This document shows positions 44,701 through 57,800 of a stretch of 64,000 nt of DNA, one piece after another. The stretch spans positions 29,961,783-30,025,782 of the forward strand of contig NC_054751.1 in the NCBI RefSeq assembly GCF_018143015.1, in the 5' to 3' direction. Made by a program: the position numbers and the translations under genes. The stretch is from Lytechinus variegatus (Eukaryota > Echinodermata > Echinoidea > Temnopleuroida > Toxopneustidae). How positions within the stretch are numbered: the first letter of the stretch is position 1; every line of letters starts with the position of its first letter. The notes beneath the pieces are model-generated. The model saw only the letters and a program-made list of their open reading frames with translations. It was not told the DNA's origin and made no database searches.

Positions 44701-47700
44701 TTCTATCATACATTTCTTTCGCGGTGACATACAGGAAATTGACCTGGGCTGAAGGAATGTACTCAATACATCCAAAAGGGACATGATTAAAAAATGACCC
44801 AGTTCTATTTAGCGTGGTATAATACACTGTTTGGTTTCCTTTTTGTGTACTTGGGTAAATTGAGATCTGGTCCTCTGCAAAAAATGCCATTAAACGTCTT
44901 GTTATCATAAATACGTCTTCTATCTTAAGATTTGGGATGCTGTTTGAGTGGAGCTATAAACGCTGATCTTAAAATGGCATCTTGAATGAGTGCGAAGACT
45001 GGTGCAAGACATAGTTATCAAAGGTATAATCATCCTTTTCAAAACGCTTGATGATTATCAGATATATGTAACCTTCCCTTATGAAAAGCTGTGTGAAATT
45101 TCATGCTTCATAATCCTTAATCCCGCACAATACTCTGTTCCTTGCCCTAAGCTCAGATTTTGAAAGTAGCGTATACAATTTCACTCTGGTCAAAGGGACA
45201 TTAGAAATTAAAAAAATCAAAATCTGAGAAATTAACAATTCCTGATAGTCTGATAAAGTATTTTATTGAGAGAGTACAGGTGTTAATTTCTAACATACAT
45301 TCCTTTCGCGGTAACAGACTTACAGGATATTGACCTTGGCTGAAGGAATATACTCGATACAGCCAAAAGGGGCATGATTAAGAATATGACCTAGTTCTAT
45401 TTAGCATGGTATATACACACTGTTTGGTTTCATTTTCGTGTACAAGAATCCAAATCTGACAAGAATCCAAATCTGAAGATAATTATCAATTCCTGATAGA
45501 ATATTTAATTGAGAGAGTACAGCTGTTAATTTCTATCATACATTTCTTTCGCGGTGACATACAGGAAATTGACCTGGGCTGAAGGAATGTACTCAATACA
45601 TCCAAAAGGGACATGATTAAAAAATGACCCAGTTCTATTTAGCGTGGTATAATACACTGTTTGGTTTCCTTTTTGTGTACTTGGGTAAATTGAGATCTGG
45701 TCCTCTGCAAAAAATGCCATTAAACGTCTTGTTATCATAAATACGTCTTCTATCTTAAGATTTGGGATGCTGTTTGAGTGGAGCTATAAACGCTGATCTT
45801 AAAATGGCATCTTGAATGAGTGCGAAGACTGGTGCAAGACATAGTTATCAAAGGTATAATCATCCTTTTCAAAACGCTTGATGATTATCAGATATATGTA
45901 ACCTTCCCTTATGAAAAGCTGTGTGAAATTTCATGCTTCATAATCCTTAATCCCGCACAATTCTCTGTTCCTTGCCCTAAGCTCAGATTTTGAAAGTAGC
46001 GTATACAATTTCACTCTGGTTAAAGGGACATTAGAAATTAAAAAAAATCAAAATCTGAGAAATTAACAATTCCTGATAGTCTGATAGAGTATTATATTGA
46101 GAGAGTACAGGTGTTAATTTCTAACATACATTCCTTTCGCGGTAACAGACTTACATGATATTGACCTTGGCTGAAGGAATATACATGTACTCGATACAGC
46201 CAAAAGGGGCATGATTAAAAATATGACCCAGTTCTATTTAGCATGGTATATACACACTGTTTGGTTTCATTTTCGTGTACAAGAATCCAAATCTGAAGAT
46301 AATTATCAATTCCTGATAGAATATTTAATTGAGAGAGTACAGCTGTTAATTTCTAACATACATTCCTTTCGCTGTGACATACAGGAAATTGACCTGGGCT
46401 GAAGGAATGTACTCAATACATCCAAAAGGGACATGATTAAAAAATGACCCAGTTCTATTTAGCATGGTATAATACACTGTTTGGTTTCCTTTTTGTGTAC
46501 TTGGGTAAATTGAGAGCTGGTCCTCTGCAAAAAAAAGCCATTAAATGTCTTGTTATCATAAATATCGTCTTCTATCTTAAGATTTGGGATGCTGTTTGAG
46601 TGGAGCTATGAACGCTGATCTTAAAATGGCATCTTGAATGAGTGCGAAGACTGGTGCAAGACATAGTTATCAAAGGTATAATCATCCTTTGGGCAATTCC
46701 ATGAATTATTGGACATTTCTCAAAACTTTATTTTTGCTCTATCTCAAATTCAGGTCAATATTTTTGGTTAAAATTCATATAGAAGTTGTAAATGCAAAGG
46801 GGTCTCCTACACAGCAGAAAAAAATTTGGCCCCAAATGTCTTCTTATAGGAGAATCCGAGCAATACAAAAAATTAGATATATGGGACTACACACAGTATT
46901 TTAGACTTAGACAGAAAACTACTGCGTATTTTGTATATTTTTCAGTTGGATAATTTGAAGGCCATAATGACACATCTAATTAAACAAAATTTTCAAAAAT
47001 AAGTTGCAAAAAATGTGGAAAAATCTTAAATTTGTATTGTTGGACAAGGTGTAACGTAACTAACCAGGTTTTTGCTGTTACAGTCGGAAATTATAAAGCT
47101 ATTCCTAAAATGCTTCATATCAAATGACATGTTATCTATCCAGCAATAACATGAATGTAACAGTTTGTTTCAGTTGAACCTAGTTTGAGCAAACTTTTGG
47201 GACAAACTCATGTCTCAATTTTTCATGTCCTCTTAGTGTAACGTAACTAACCGAAATTAAAGTTCTTGTTATTCCTTACTGAAATGTTCCTCATGATTCT
47301 GTTTGATGGTGTGAAGTAGGTTTTGTCTAGAGGTATTCATCCTACAAAAATTGAAAAATAACATCAAAGCATCTTCATGTAGAAGCCAACCTTAGATTGA
47401 AAATGACCATAAAGTGTAACGTAACAAATCATGGAATTGCCCCTTTTCAAAACGCTTGATGATTATCAGATATATGTAACCTTCCCTTATGAAAAGCTGT
47501 GTGAAATTTCATGCTTCATAATCCTTAATCCCGCACAATTCTCTGTTCCTTGCCCTAAGCTCAGATTTTGAAAGTAGCGTATACAATTTCACTCTGGTCA
47601 AAGGGACATTAGAAATTAAAAAAAAATCAAAATCTGAGAAATTAACAATTCCTGATAGTCTGATAGAGTATTATATTGAGAGAGTACAGGTGTTAATTTC

Positions 47701-48833
47701 TAACATACATTCCTTTCGCGGTAACAGACTTACATGATATTGACCTTGGCTGAAGGAATATACATGTACTCGATACAGCCAAAATGGGCATGATTAAAAA
47801 TATGACCCAGTTCTATTTAGCATGGTATATACACACTGTTTGGTTTCATTTTCGTGTACAAGAATCCAAATCTGACAAGAATCCAAATCTGAAGATAATT
47901 ATCAATTCCTGATAGAATATTTAATTGAGAGAGTACAGCTGTTAATTTCTATCATACATTCCTTTTGCGGTGACATACAGGAAATTGACATGGGCTGAAG
48001 GAATGTACTCAGTACATCCAAAAGGGACATGATTAAAAAATGACCCAGTTCTATTTAGCGTGGTATAATACACTGTTTGGTTTCCTTTTTTTGTACTTGG
48101 GTAAATTGAGATCTGGTCCTCTGCAAAAAAAAACATTAAATGTCTTGTTATCATAAATATAGTCTTCTATCTTAAGATTTGGGATGTTGTTTGAGTGGAG
48201 CTTTGAACGCTGATCTTAAAATGGCATCTTGAATGAGTGCGAAGACTGGTGCAAGACATAGTTATCAAAGGTTTAATCATCCTTTTCAAAACGCTTGATG
48301 ATTATCAGATATATGTAACCTTCCCTTATGAAAAGATGTGTGAAATTTCATGCTTCATAATCCTTAATCCCGCACAATTCTCTGTTCCTTGCCCTAAGCT
48401 CAGTTTTTGAAAGTAGCGTATACAATTTCACTCTGGTCAAAGGGACATTAGAAATTAAAAAAAATCAAAATCTGAGAAATTAACAATTCCTGATAGTCTG
48501 ATAGAGTATTATATTGAGAGAGTACAGGTGTTATTTCTAACATACATTCCTTTCGCAGTAACAGACTTACATGATATTGATCTTGGCTGAAGGAATATAC
48601 ATGTACTCGATACAGCCAAAAAGGGCATGATTGAAAATATGACCCAGTTCTATTTAGCATGGAATATACACACTGTTTGGTTTCATTTCCGTGTACAAGA
48701 ATCCAAATCTGACAAGAATCCAAATCTGAAGATAATTATCAATTCCTGATAGAATATTTAATTGAGAGAGTACAGCTGTTAATTTCTATCATATATTCCT
48801 TTCGCGGTGACATACAGGAAATTGACCTGGGCT
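41790..48833. repeat. Satellite 1: about 830-bp dimeric tandem repeat
   Basis: Each unit has two related halves of about 415 bp. One carries TACAGGTGTTAATTTCTAAC and AACAGACTTACAGGATATTG; the other TACAGCTGTTAATTTCTATC and GGTGACATACAGGAAATTG. The B halves start near 43020, 43850, 44682, 45512, 46336, 47928 and 48766 (partial). Units near 41.8-42.9 kb are the most diverged. A 753-bp transposon interrupts the unit at 46.7 kb. Markers shared 1,662 bp apart (GCACAATACTCTG at about 43463 and 45126; TCTGGTTAAAGGG at about 44354 and 46016) show a two-unit higher-order period. Confidence 0.93.
46691..47442. mobile_element. DNA transposon derivative inserted in satellite 1
   Basis: The ends are GGGCAATTCCATGAATTATT and, inverted, GGGCAATTCCATGATTTGTT. 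The target CTTT is duplicated on both sides (46687-46690 and 47443-47446), and the empty site ATCCTTTTCAAAACG is seen in the other units. Internally GTGTAACGTAACTAACC recurs near 47050, 47238 and 47413. No transposase was seen. A 4-bp duplication fits few superfamilies, Sola among them, but the assignment is open. Confidence 0.85.
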
Positions 48834-51800
48834 TTTATTTTGATAGAGAGTTCCACAGAGGTCATAATTTTCACCCCTGCACACTGCATGTGGAGCCCAG
48901 AGTTTGACTATAGACCTTTATAATACTTGAACGGTGTTTTCCTGCCAAATTTCCTTTACGTTAAAATTACATGTACTCTGAAGAACAAAAATCAATTGTT
49001 CAAAATTTAAGTGAATTATCCGGTTGTTATAATCGTATACGTCTATGTAAAATACATATTTTCTACACAGAATGACAGAATGATGTCCTCATTTGAATAG
49101 TAAAGTTCTATAGAATGTACTTGTAAAGTATAAGAACACACCCTTCATGAAATGACAGTTCTAAATCGAGTGATGTGTCTTCAATTGGGTGGGTAAAATA
49201 AAAACTTAGTTTGGACACAGGAATAATGTGTTTTAATTGTTTTCTAAAGGTCTAATTATCCAAGAACCATATTGGTATCCAACAGAGGACACCCTAACGG
49301 TAGGTTTTTTTTTGCTTGCACATACATGCTCAACGATTTGAGGAGGCAATGTCAACATTTTCATCTTGACCAAAGTTTTAGAGGGTTTGGGGCCAGGTCA
49401 AGTGGGGTCAAAGATAATTTTGAGGTCAAATTTTTATTTTGATAGAGAGTTCCACAGAGGTCATAATTTTCACCCCTGCACACTGCATGTGGAGCCCAGA
49501 GTTTGACTGTAGACCTTTATAATACATGTACTTGAACGGTGTGTTTTCCTGCCCAATTTCCTTTACATTAAAATTACATGTACTCTGAAGAACAAAAATC
49601 AATTGTTCAAAATTTAAGTGAATTATCCGGTTGTTATAATCGTATACGTCTATGTAAAATACATATTTTCTACACAGAATGACAGAATGATGTCCTCATT
49701 TGAATAGTAAAGTTCTATAGAATGTACTTGTAAAGTATAAGAACACACCCTTCATGAAATGACAGTTCTAAATCGAGTGATGTGTCTTCAAGTGGGTGGG
49801 TAAAATAAAAACTTAGTTTGGACACAGGAATAATGTGTTTTAATTGTTTTCTAAAGGTCTAATTATCCAAGAACCATAAACAATATTGGTAACCAACAGA
49901 GGACACCCTACATGTAGATTTTTTTTTGCTTGCACATACATGCTCAACGATTTGAGGAGGCAATGTCAACATTTTCATCTTGACCAAAGTTTTAGAGGGT
50001 TTGGGGCCAGGTCAAGTGGGGTCAAAGATAATTTTGAGGTCAAATTTTTATTTTGATAGAGAGTTCCACAGAGGTCATAATTTTCACCCCTGTACACTGG
50101 ATGTGGAGCTCAGTGTTTGACTGTAGACATTTAAATTACTTGAACTACATGTATGTGTTTTCCTGTCCAATTTCCTTAATACATTAAAATTACATGTACT
50201 CTGAAGAACAAAAATCAATTGTTCAAAATTTAAGTGAATTATCTGGTTGTTAATCGTATACGTCTATGCAAAATGCATAATATTTTATACACAGAATATT
50301 GATGTCCTCATTTGAATAGTAAAGTTCTATAGAATGTACTTGTAAAGTATAAGAACACACCCTTCATGAAATGACAGTTCTAAATCGAGTGATGTGTCTT
50401 CAAGTGGGTGGGTAAAATAAAAACTTAGTTTGGACACAGGAATAATGTGTTTTAATTGTTTTCTAAAGGTCTAATTATCCAAAAACCATATTGGTATCCA
50501 ACAGAGGACACCCTACATGTAGGTTTTTTTTTTGCTTGCACATACATGCTCAACGATTTGAGGAGGCAATGTCAACATTTTCATCTTGACCGAAGTTTTA
50601 GAGGGTTTGGGGGCAGGTCAAGTGGGGCAAAGATAATTTTGAGGTCAAATTTTTATTTTGATAGAGAGTTCCACAGAGGTCATAATTTTCACCCCTGCAC
50701 ACTGCATGTGGAGCCCGGAGTTTGACTATAGACCTTTATAATACTTGAACGGTGTTTTCCTGCCGAATTTCCTTTACATTAAAATTACATGTACTCTGAA
50801 GAACAAAAATCAATTGTTCAAAATTTAAGTGAATTATCCGGTTGTTATAATCGTATACGTCTATGTAAAATACATATTTTATACACATAATGACAGAATG
50901 ATGTCCTCATTTGAATAGTAAAGTTCTATAGAATGTACTTGTAAAGTATAAGAACGCACCCTTCATGAAATGACAGTTCTAAATCGAGTGATGTGTCTTC
51001 AAGTGGGTGGGTAAAATAAAAACTTAGTTTGGACACAGGAATAATGTGTTTTAATTGTTTTCTAAAGGTCTAATTATCCAAGAACCATAAACAATATTGG
51101 TAACCAACAGAGGACACCCTACATGTAGGTTTTTTTTTTGCTTGCACATACATGCTCAACGATTTGAAGAGGCAATGTCAACATTTTCATCTTGACCAAA
51201 GTTTTAGAGGGTTTGGGGCCAGGTCAAGTGGGGCAAAGATAATTTTGAGGTCAAATTTTTATTTTGATAGAGAGTTCCACAGAGGTCATAATTTTCAACC
51301 CCTGCACACTGCATGTGTAGCCCAGAGTTTGACTGTAGACCTTTATAATACTTGAACGGTGTGTTTTCCTGCCCAATTTCCTTTACATTAAAATTACATG
51401 TACTCTGAAGAACAAAAATCAATTGTTCAAAATTTAAGTGAATTATCTGGTTGTTAATCGTATACGTCTATGCAAAATGCATAATATTTTACACACAGAA
51501 TATTGATGTCCTCATTTGAATAGTAAAGTTCTATAGAATGTACTTGTAAAGTATAAGAACACACCCTTCATGAAATGACAGTTCTAAATCGAGTGATGTG
51601 TCTTCAATTGGGTGGGTAAAATAAAAACTTAGTTTGGACACAGGAATAATGTGTTTTAATTGTTTTCTAAAGGTCTAATTATCCAAGAATCATATTGGTA
51701 TCCAACAGAGGACACCCTAACGGTAGGGGTTTTTTTTGCTTGCACATACATGCTCAACGATTTGAGGAGGCAATGTCAACATTTTCATCTTGACCAAAGT

Positions 51801-54800
51801 TTTAGAGGGTTTGGGGCCAGGTCAAGTGGGGTCAAAGATAATTTTGAGGTCAAATTTTTATTTTGATAGAGAGTTCCACAGAGGTCATAATTTTCACCCC
51901 TGCACACTGCATGTGGAGCCCAGAGTTTGACTGTAGACCTTTATAATACTTGAACGGTGTGTTTTCCTGCCCAATTTCCTTTACATTAAAATTACATGTA
52001 CTCTGAAGAACAAAAATCAATTGTTCAAAATTTAAGTGAATTATCTGGTTGTTAATCGTATACGTCTATGCTGCAAAATGCATAATATTTTACACACAGA
52101 ATATTGATGTCCTCATTTGAATAGTAAAGTTCTATTGAATGTATTTGTAAAGTATAAGAACACACCCTTCATGAAATGACAGTTCTAAATCGAGTGATGT
52201 GTCTTCAAGTGGGTGGGTAAAATAAAAACTTAGTTTGGACACAGGAATAATGTGTTTTAATTGTTTTCTAAAGGTATAATTATCCAAGAATCATATTGGT
52301 ATCCAACAGAGGACACCCTAACGGTAGGTTTTTTTTTTGCTTGCACATACATGCTCAACGATTTGAGGAGGCAATGTCAACATTTTCATCTTGACCAAAG
52401 TTTTAGAGGGTTTGGGGCCAGGTCAAGTGGGGTCAAAGATAATTTTGAGGTCAAATTTTTATTTTGATAGAGAGTTCCACAGAGGTCATAATTTTCACCA
52501 CTGCACACTGCATGTGGAGCCCAGAGTTTGACTGTAGACCTTTATAATACTTGAACGGTGTGTTTTCCTGCCCAATTTCCTTTACATTAAAATTACATGT
52601 ACTCTGAAGAACAAAAATCAATTGTTCAAAATTTAAGTGAATTATCTGGTTGTTAATCGTATACGTCTATGCAAAATGCATAATATTTTATACACAGAAT
52701 ATTGATGTCCTCATTTGAATAGGAAAGTTCTATAGAATGTACTTGTAAAGTATAAGAACACACCACCCTTCATGAAATGACAGTTCTAAATCGAGTGATG
52801 TGTCTTCAATTGGGTGGGTAAAATAAAAACTTAGTTTGGACACAGGAATAATGTGTTTTAATTGTTTTCTAAAGGTCTAATTATCCAAAAACCATATTGG
52901 TATCCAACAGAGGACACCCTACATGTAGGTTTTTTTTTGCTTGCACATACATGCTCAACGATTTGAGGAGGCAATGTCAACATTTTCATCTTGACCGAAG
53001 TTTTAGAGGGTTTGGGGGCAGGTCAAGTGGGGCAAAGATAATTTTGAGGTCAAATTTTTATTTTGATAGAGAGTTCCACAGAGGTCATAATTTTCAACCC
53101 CTGCACACTGCATGTGGAGCCCAGAGTTTGACTGTAGACCTTTATAATACTTGAACGGTGTGTTTTCCTGCCCAATTTCCTTTACATTAAAATTACATGT
53201 ACTCTGAAGAACAAAAATCAATTGTTCAAAATTTAAGTGAATTATCTGGTTGTTAATCGTATACGTCTATGCTGCAAAATGCATAATATTTTACACACAG
53301 AATATTGATGTCCTCATTTGAATAGTAAAGTTCTATTGAATGTATTTGTAAAGTATAAGAACACACCCTTCATGAAATGACAGTTCTAAATCGAGTGATG
53401 TGTCTTCAAGTGGGTGGGTAAAATAAAAACTTAGTTTGGACACAGGAATAATGTGTTTTTAATTGTTTTCTAAAGGTCTAATTATCCAAAAACCATATTG
53501 GTATCCAACAGAGGACACCCTACATGTAGGTTTTTTTTTTGCTTGCACATACATGCTCAACGATTTGAGGAGGCAATGTCAACATTTTCATCTTGACCAA
53601 AGTTTTAGAGGGTTTGGGGCCAGGTCAAGTGGGGCAAAGATAATTTTGAGGTCAAATTTTTATTTTGATAGAGAGTTCCACAGAGGTCATAATTTTCACC
53701 CCTGCACACTGCATGTGGAGCCCAGAGTTTGACTGTAGACCTTTATAATACTTGAACAGTGTGTTTTCCTGCCCAATTTCCTTTACATTAAAATTACATG
53801 TACTCTGAAGAACAAAAATCAATTGTTCAAAATTTAAGTGAATTATCTGGTTGTTAATCGTATACGTCTATGCTGCAAAATGCATAATATTTTACACACA
53901 GAATATTGATGTCCTCATTTGAATAGTAAAGTTCTATTGAATGTATTTGTAAAGTATAAGAACACACCCTTCATGAAATGACAGTTCTAAATCGAGTGAT
54001 GTGTCTTCAAGTGGGTGGGTAAAATAAAAACTTAGTTTGGACACAGGAATAATGTGTTTTAATTGTTTTCTAAAGGTATAATTATCCAAGAATCATATTG
54101 GTATCCAACAGAGGACACCCTAACGGTAGGTTTTTTTTTTGCTTGCACATACATGCTCAACGATTTGAGGAGGCAATGTCAACATTTTCATCTTGACCAA
54201 AGTTTTAGAGGGTTTGGGGCCAGGTCAAGTGGGGTCAAAGATAATTTTGAGGTCAAATTTTTATTTTGATAGAGAGTTCCACAGAGGTCATAATTTTCAC
54301 CCCTGCACACTGCATGTGGAGCCCAGAGTTTGACTGTAGACCTTTATAATACTTGAACGGTGTGTTTTCCTGCCCAATTTCCTTTACATTAAAATTACAT
54401 GTACTCTGAAGAACAAAAATCAATTGTTCAAAATTTAAGTGAATTATCTGGTTGTTAATCGTATACGTCTATGCAAAATGCATAATATTTTATACACAGA
54501 ATATTGATGTCCTCATTTGAATAGGAAAGTTCTATAGAATGTACTTGTAAAGTATAAGAACACACCCTTCATGAAATGACAGTTCTAAATCGAGTGATGT
54601 GTCTTCAAGTGGGTGGGTAAAATAAAAACTTAGTTTGGACACAGGAATAATGTGTTTTAATTGTTTTCTAAAGGTCTAATTATCCAAAAACCATATTGGT
54701 ATCCAACAGAGGACACCCTACATGTAGGTTTTTTTTTGCTTGCACATACATGCTCAACGATTTGAGGAGGCAATGTCAACATTTTCATCTTGACCGAAGT

Positions 54801-57800
54801 TTTAGAGGGTTTGGGGGCAGGTCAAGTGGGGTCAAAGATAATTTTGAGGTCAAATTTTTATTTTGATAGAGAGTTCCACAGAGGTCATAATTTTCAACCC
54901 CTGCACACTGCATGTGGAGCCCAGAGTTTGACTGTAGACCTTTATAATACTTGAACGGTGTGTTTTCCTGCCCAATTTCCTTTACATTAAAATTACATGT
55001 ACTCTGAAGAACAAAAATCAATTGTTCAAAATTTAAGTGAATTATCTGGTTGTTAATCGTATACGTCTATGCAAAATGCATAATATTTTACACACAGAAT
55101 ATTGATGTCCTCATTTGAATAGTAAAGTTCTATAGAATGTACTTGTAAAGTATAAGAACACACCCTTCATGAAATGACAGTTCTAAATCGAGTGATGTGT
55201 CTTCAAGTGGGTGGGTAAAATAAAAACTTAGTTTGGACACAGGAATAATGTGTTTTAATTGTTTTCTAAAGGTATAATTATCCAAGAATCATATTGGTAT
55301 CCAACAGAGGACACCCTAACGGTAGGTTTTTTTTTTGCTTGCACATACATGCTCAACGATTTGAGGAGGCAATGTCAACATTTTCATCTTGACCAAAGTT
55401 TTAGAGGGTTTGGGGCCAGGTCAAGTGGGGTCAAAGACAATTTTGAGGTCAAATTTTTATTTTGATAGAGAGTTCCACAGAGGTCATAATTTTCACCCCT
55501 GCACACTGCATGTGGAGCCCAGAGTTTGACTGTAGACCTTTATAATACTTGAACGGTGTGTTTTCCTGCCCAATTTCCTTTACATTAAAATTACATGTAC
55601 TCTGAAGAACAAAAATCAATTGTTCAAAATTTAAGTGAATTATCTGGTTGTTAATCGTATACGTCTATGCAAAATGCATAATATTTTATACACAGAATAT
55701 TGATGTCCTCATTTGAATAGGAAAGTTCTATAGAATGTACTTGTAAAGTATAAGAACACACCCTTCATGAAATGACAGTTCTAAATCGAGTGATGTGTCT
55801 TCAATTGGGTGGGTAAAATAAAAACTTAGTTTGGACACAGGAATAATGTGTTTTAATTGTTTTCTAAAGGTCTAATTATCCAAAAACCATATTGGTATCC
55901 AACAGAGGACACCCTACATGTAGGTTTTTTTTTGCTTGCACATACATGCTCAACGATTTGAGGAGGCAATGTCAACATTTTCATCTTGACCGAAGTTTTA
56001 GAGGGTTTGGGGGCAGGTCAAGTGGGGCAAAGATAAATTTGAGGTCAAATTTTTATTTTGATAGAGAGTTCCACAGAGGTCATAATTTTCAACCCCTGCA
56101 CACTGCATGTGGAGCCCAGAGTTTGACTGTAGACCTTTATAATACTTGAACGGTGTGTTTTCCTGCCCAATTTCCTTTACATTAAAATTACATGTACTCT
56201 GAAGAACAAAAATCAATTGTTCAAAATTTAAGTGAATTATCTGGTTGTTAATCGTATACGTCTATGCAAAATGCATAATATTTTACACACAGAATATTGA
56301 TGTCCTCATTTGAATAGTAAAGTTCTATAGAATGTACTTGTAAAGTATAAGAACACACCCTTCATGAAATGACAGTTCTAAATCGAGTGATGTGTCTTCA
56401 AGTGGGTGGGTAAAATAAAAACTTAGTTTGGACACAGGAATAATGTGTTTTAATTGTTTTCTAAAGGTATAATTATCCAAGAATCATATTGGTATCCAAC
56501 AGAGGACACCCTAACGGTAGGTTTTTTTTTTGCTTGCACATACATGCTCAACGATTTGAGGAGGCAATGTCAAAATTTTCATCTTGACCAAAGTTTTAGA
56601 GGGTTTGGGGCCAGGTCAAGTGGGGTCAAAGATAATTTTGAGGTCAAATTTTTATTTTGATAGAGAGTTCCACAGAGGTCATAATTTTCACCCCTGCACA
56701 CTGCATGTGGAGCCCAGAGTTTGACTGTAGACCTTTATAATACTTGAACGGTGTGTTTTCCTGCCCAATTTCCTTTACATTAAAATTACATGTACTCTGA
56801 AGAACAAAAATCAATTGTTCAAAATTTAAGTGAATTATCTGGTTGTTAATCGTATACGTCTATGCAAAATGCATAATATTTTATACACAGAATATTGATG
56901 TCCTCATTTGAATAGGAAAGTTCTATAGAATGTACTTGTAAAGTATAAGAACACACCCTTCATGAAATGACAGTTCTAAATCGAGTGATGTGTCTTCAAG
57001 TGGGTGGGTAAAATAAAAACTTAGTTTGGACACAGGAATAATGTGTTTTAATTGTTTTCTAAAGGTCTAATTATCCAAAAACCATATTGGTATCCAACAG
57101 AGGACACCCTACATGTAGGTTTTTTTTTGCTTGCACATACATGCTCAACGATTTGAGGAGGCAATGTCAACATTTTCATCTTGACCGAAGTTTTAGAGGG
57201 TTTGGGGGCAGGTCAAGTGGGGTCAAAGATAATTTTGAGGTCAAATTTTTATTTTGATAGAGAGTTCCACAGAGGTCATAATTTTCAACCCCTGCACACT
57301 GCATGTGGAGCCCAGAGTTTGACTGTAGACCTTTATAATACTTGAACGGTGTGTTTTCCTGCCCAATTTCCTTTACATTAAAATTACATGTACTCTGAAG
57401 AACAAAAATCAATTGTTCAAAATTTAAGTGAATTATCTGGTTGTTAATCGTATACGTCTATGCAAAATGCATAATATTTTACACACAGAATATTGATGTC
57501 CTCATTTGAATAGTAAAGTTCTATAGAATGTACTTGTAAAGTATAAGAACACACCCTTCATGAAATGACAGTTCTAAATCGAGTGATGTGTCTTCAAGTG
57601 GGTGGGTAAAATAAAAACTTAGTTTGGACACAGGAATAATGTGTTTTAATTGTTTTCTAAAGGTATAATTATCCAAGAATCATATTGGTATCCAACAGAG
57701 GACACCCTAACGGTAGGTTTTTTTTTTGCTTGCACATACATGCTCAACGATTTGAGGAGGCAATGTCAACATTTTCATCTTGACCAAAGTTTTAGAGGGT

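Noticed and set aside
43034-48154. Identical 70-codon minus-strand frames (MITRRLMAFFAEDQ...) repeated at 830-bp spacing
   Set aside because: They coincide with the satellite period. Identity follows from recent homogenisation; no start context, splice signal or family match.
50456-50725. Promoter-driven small-peptide gene in each satellite 2 unit
   Set aside because: No consistent TATA or ATG context across units; many units lack an intact frame.
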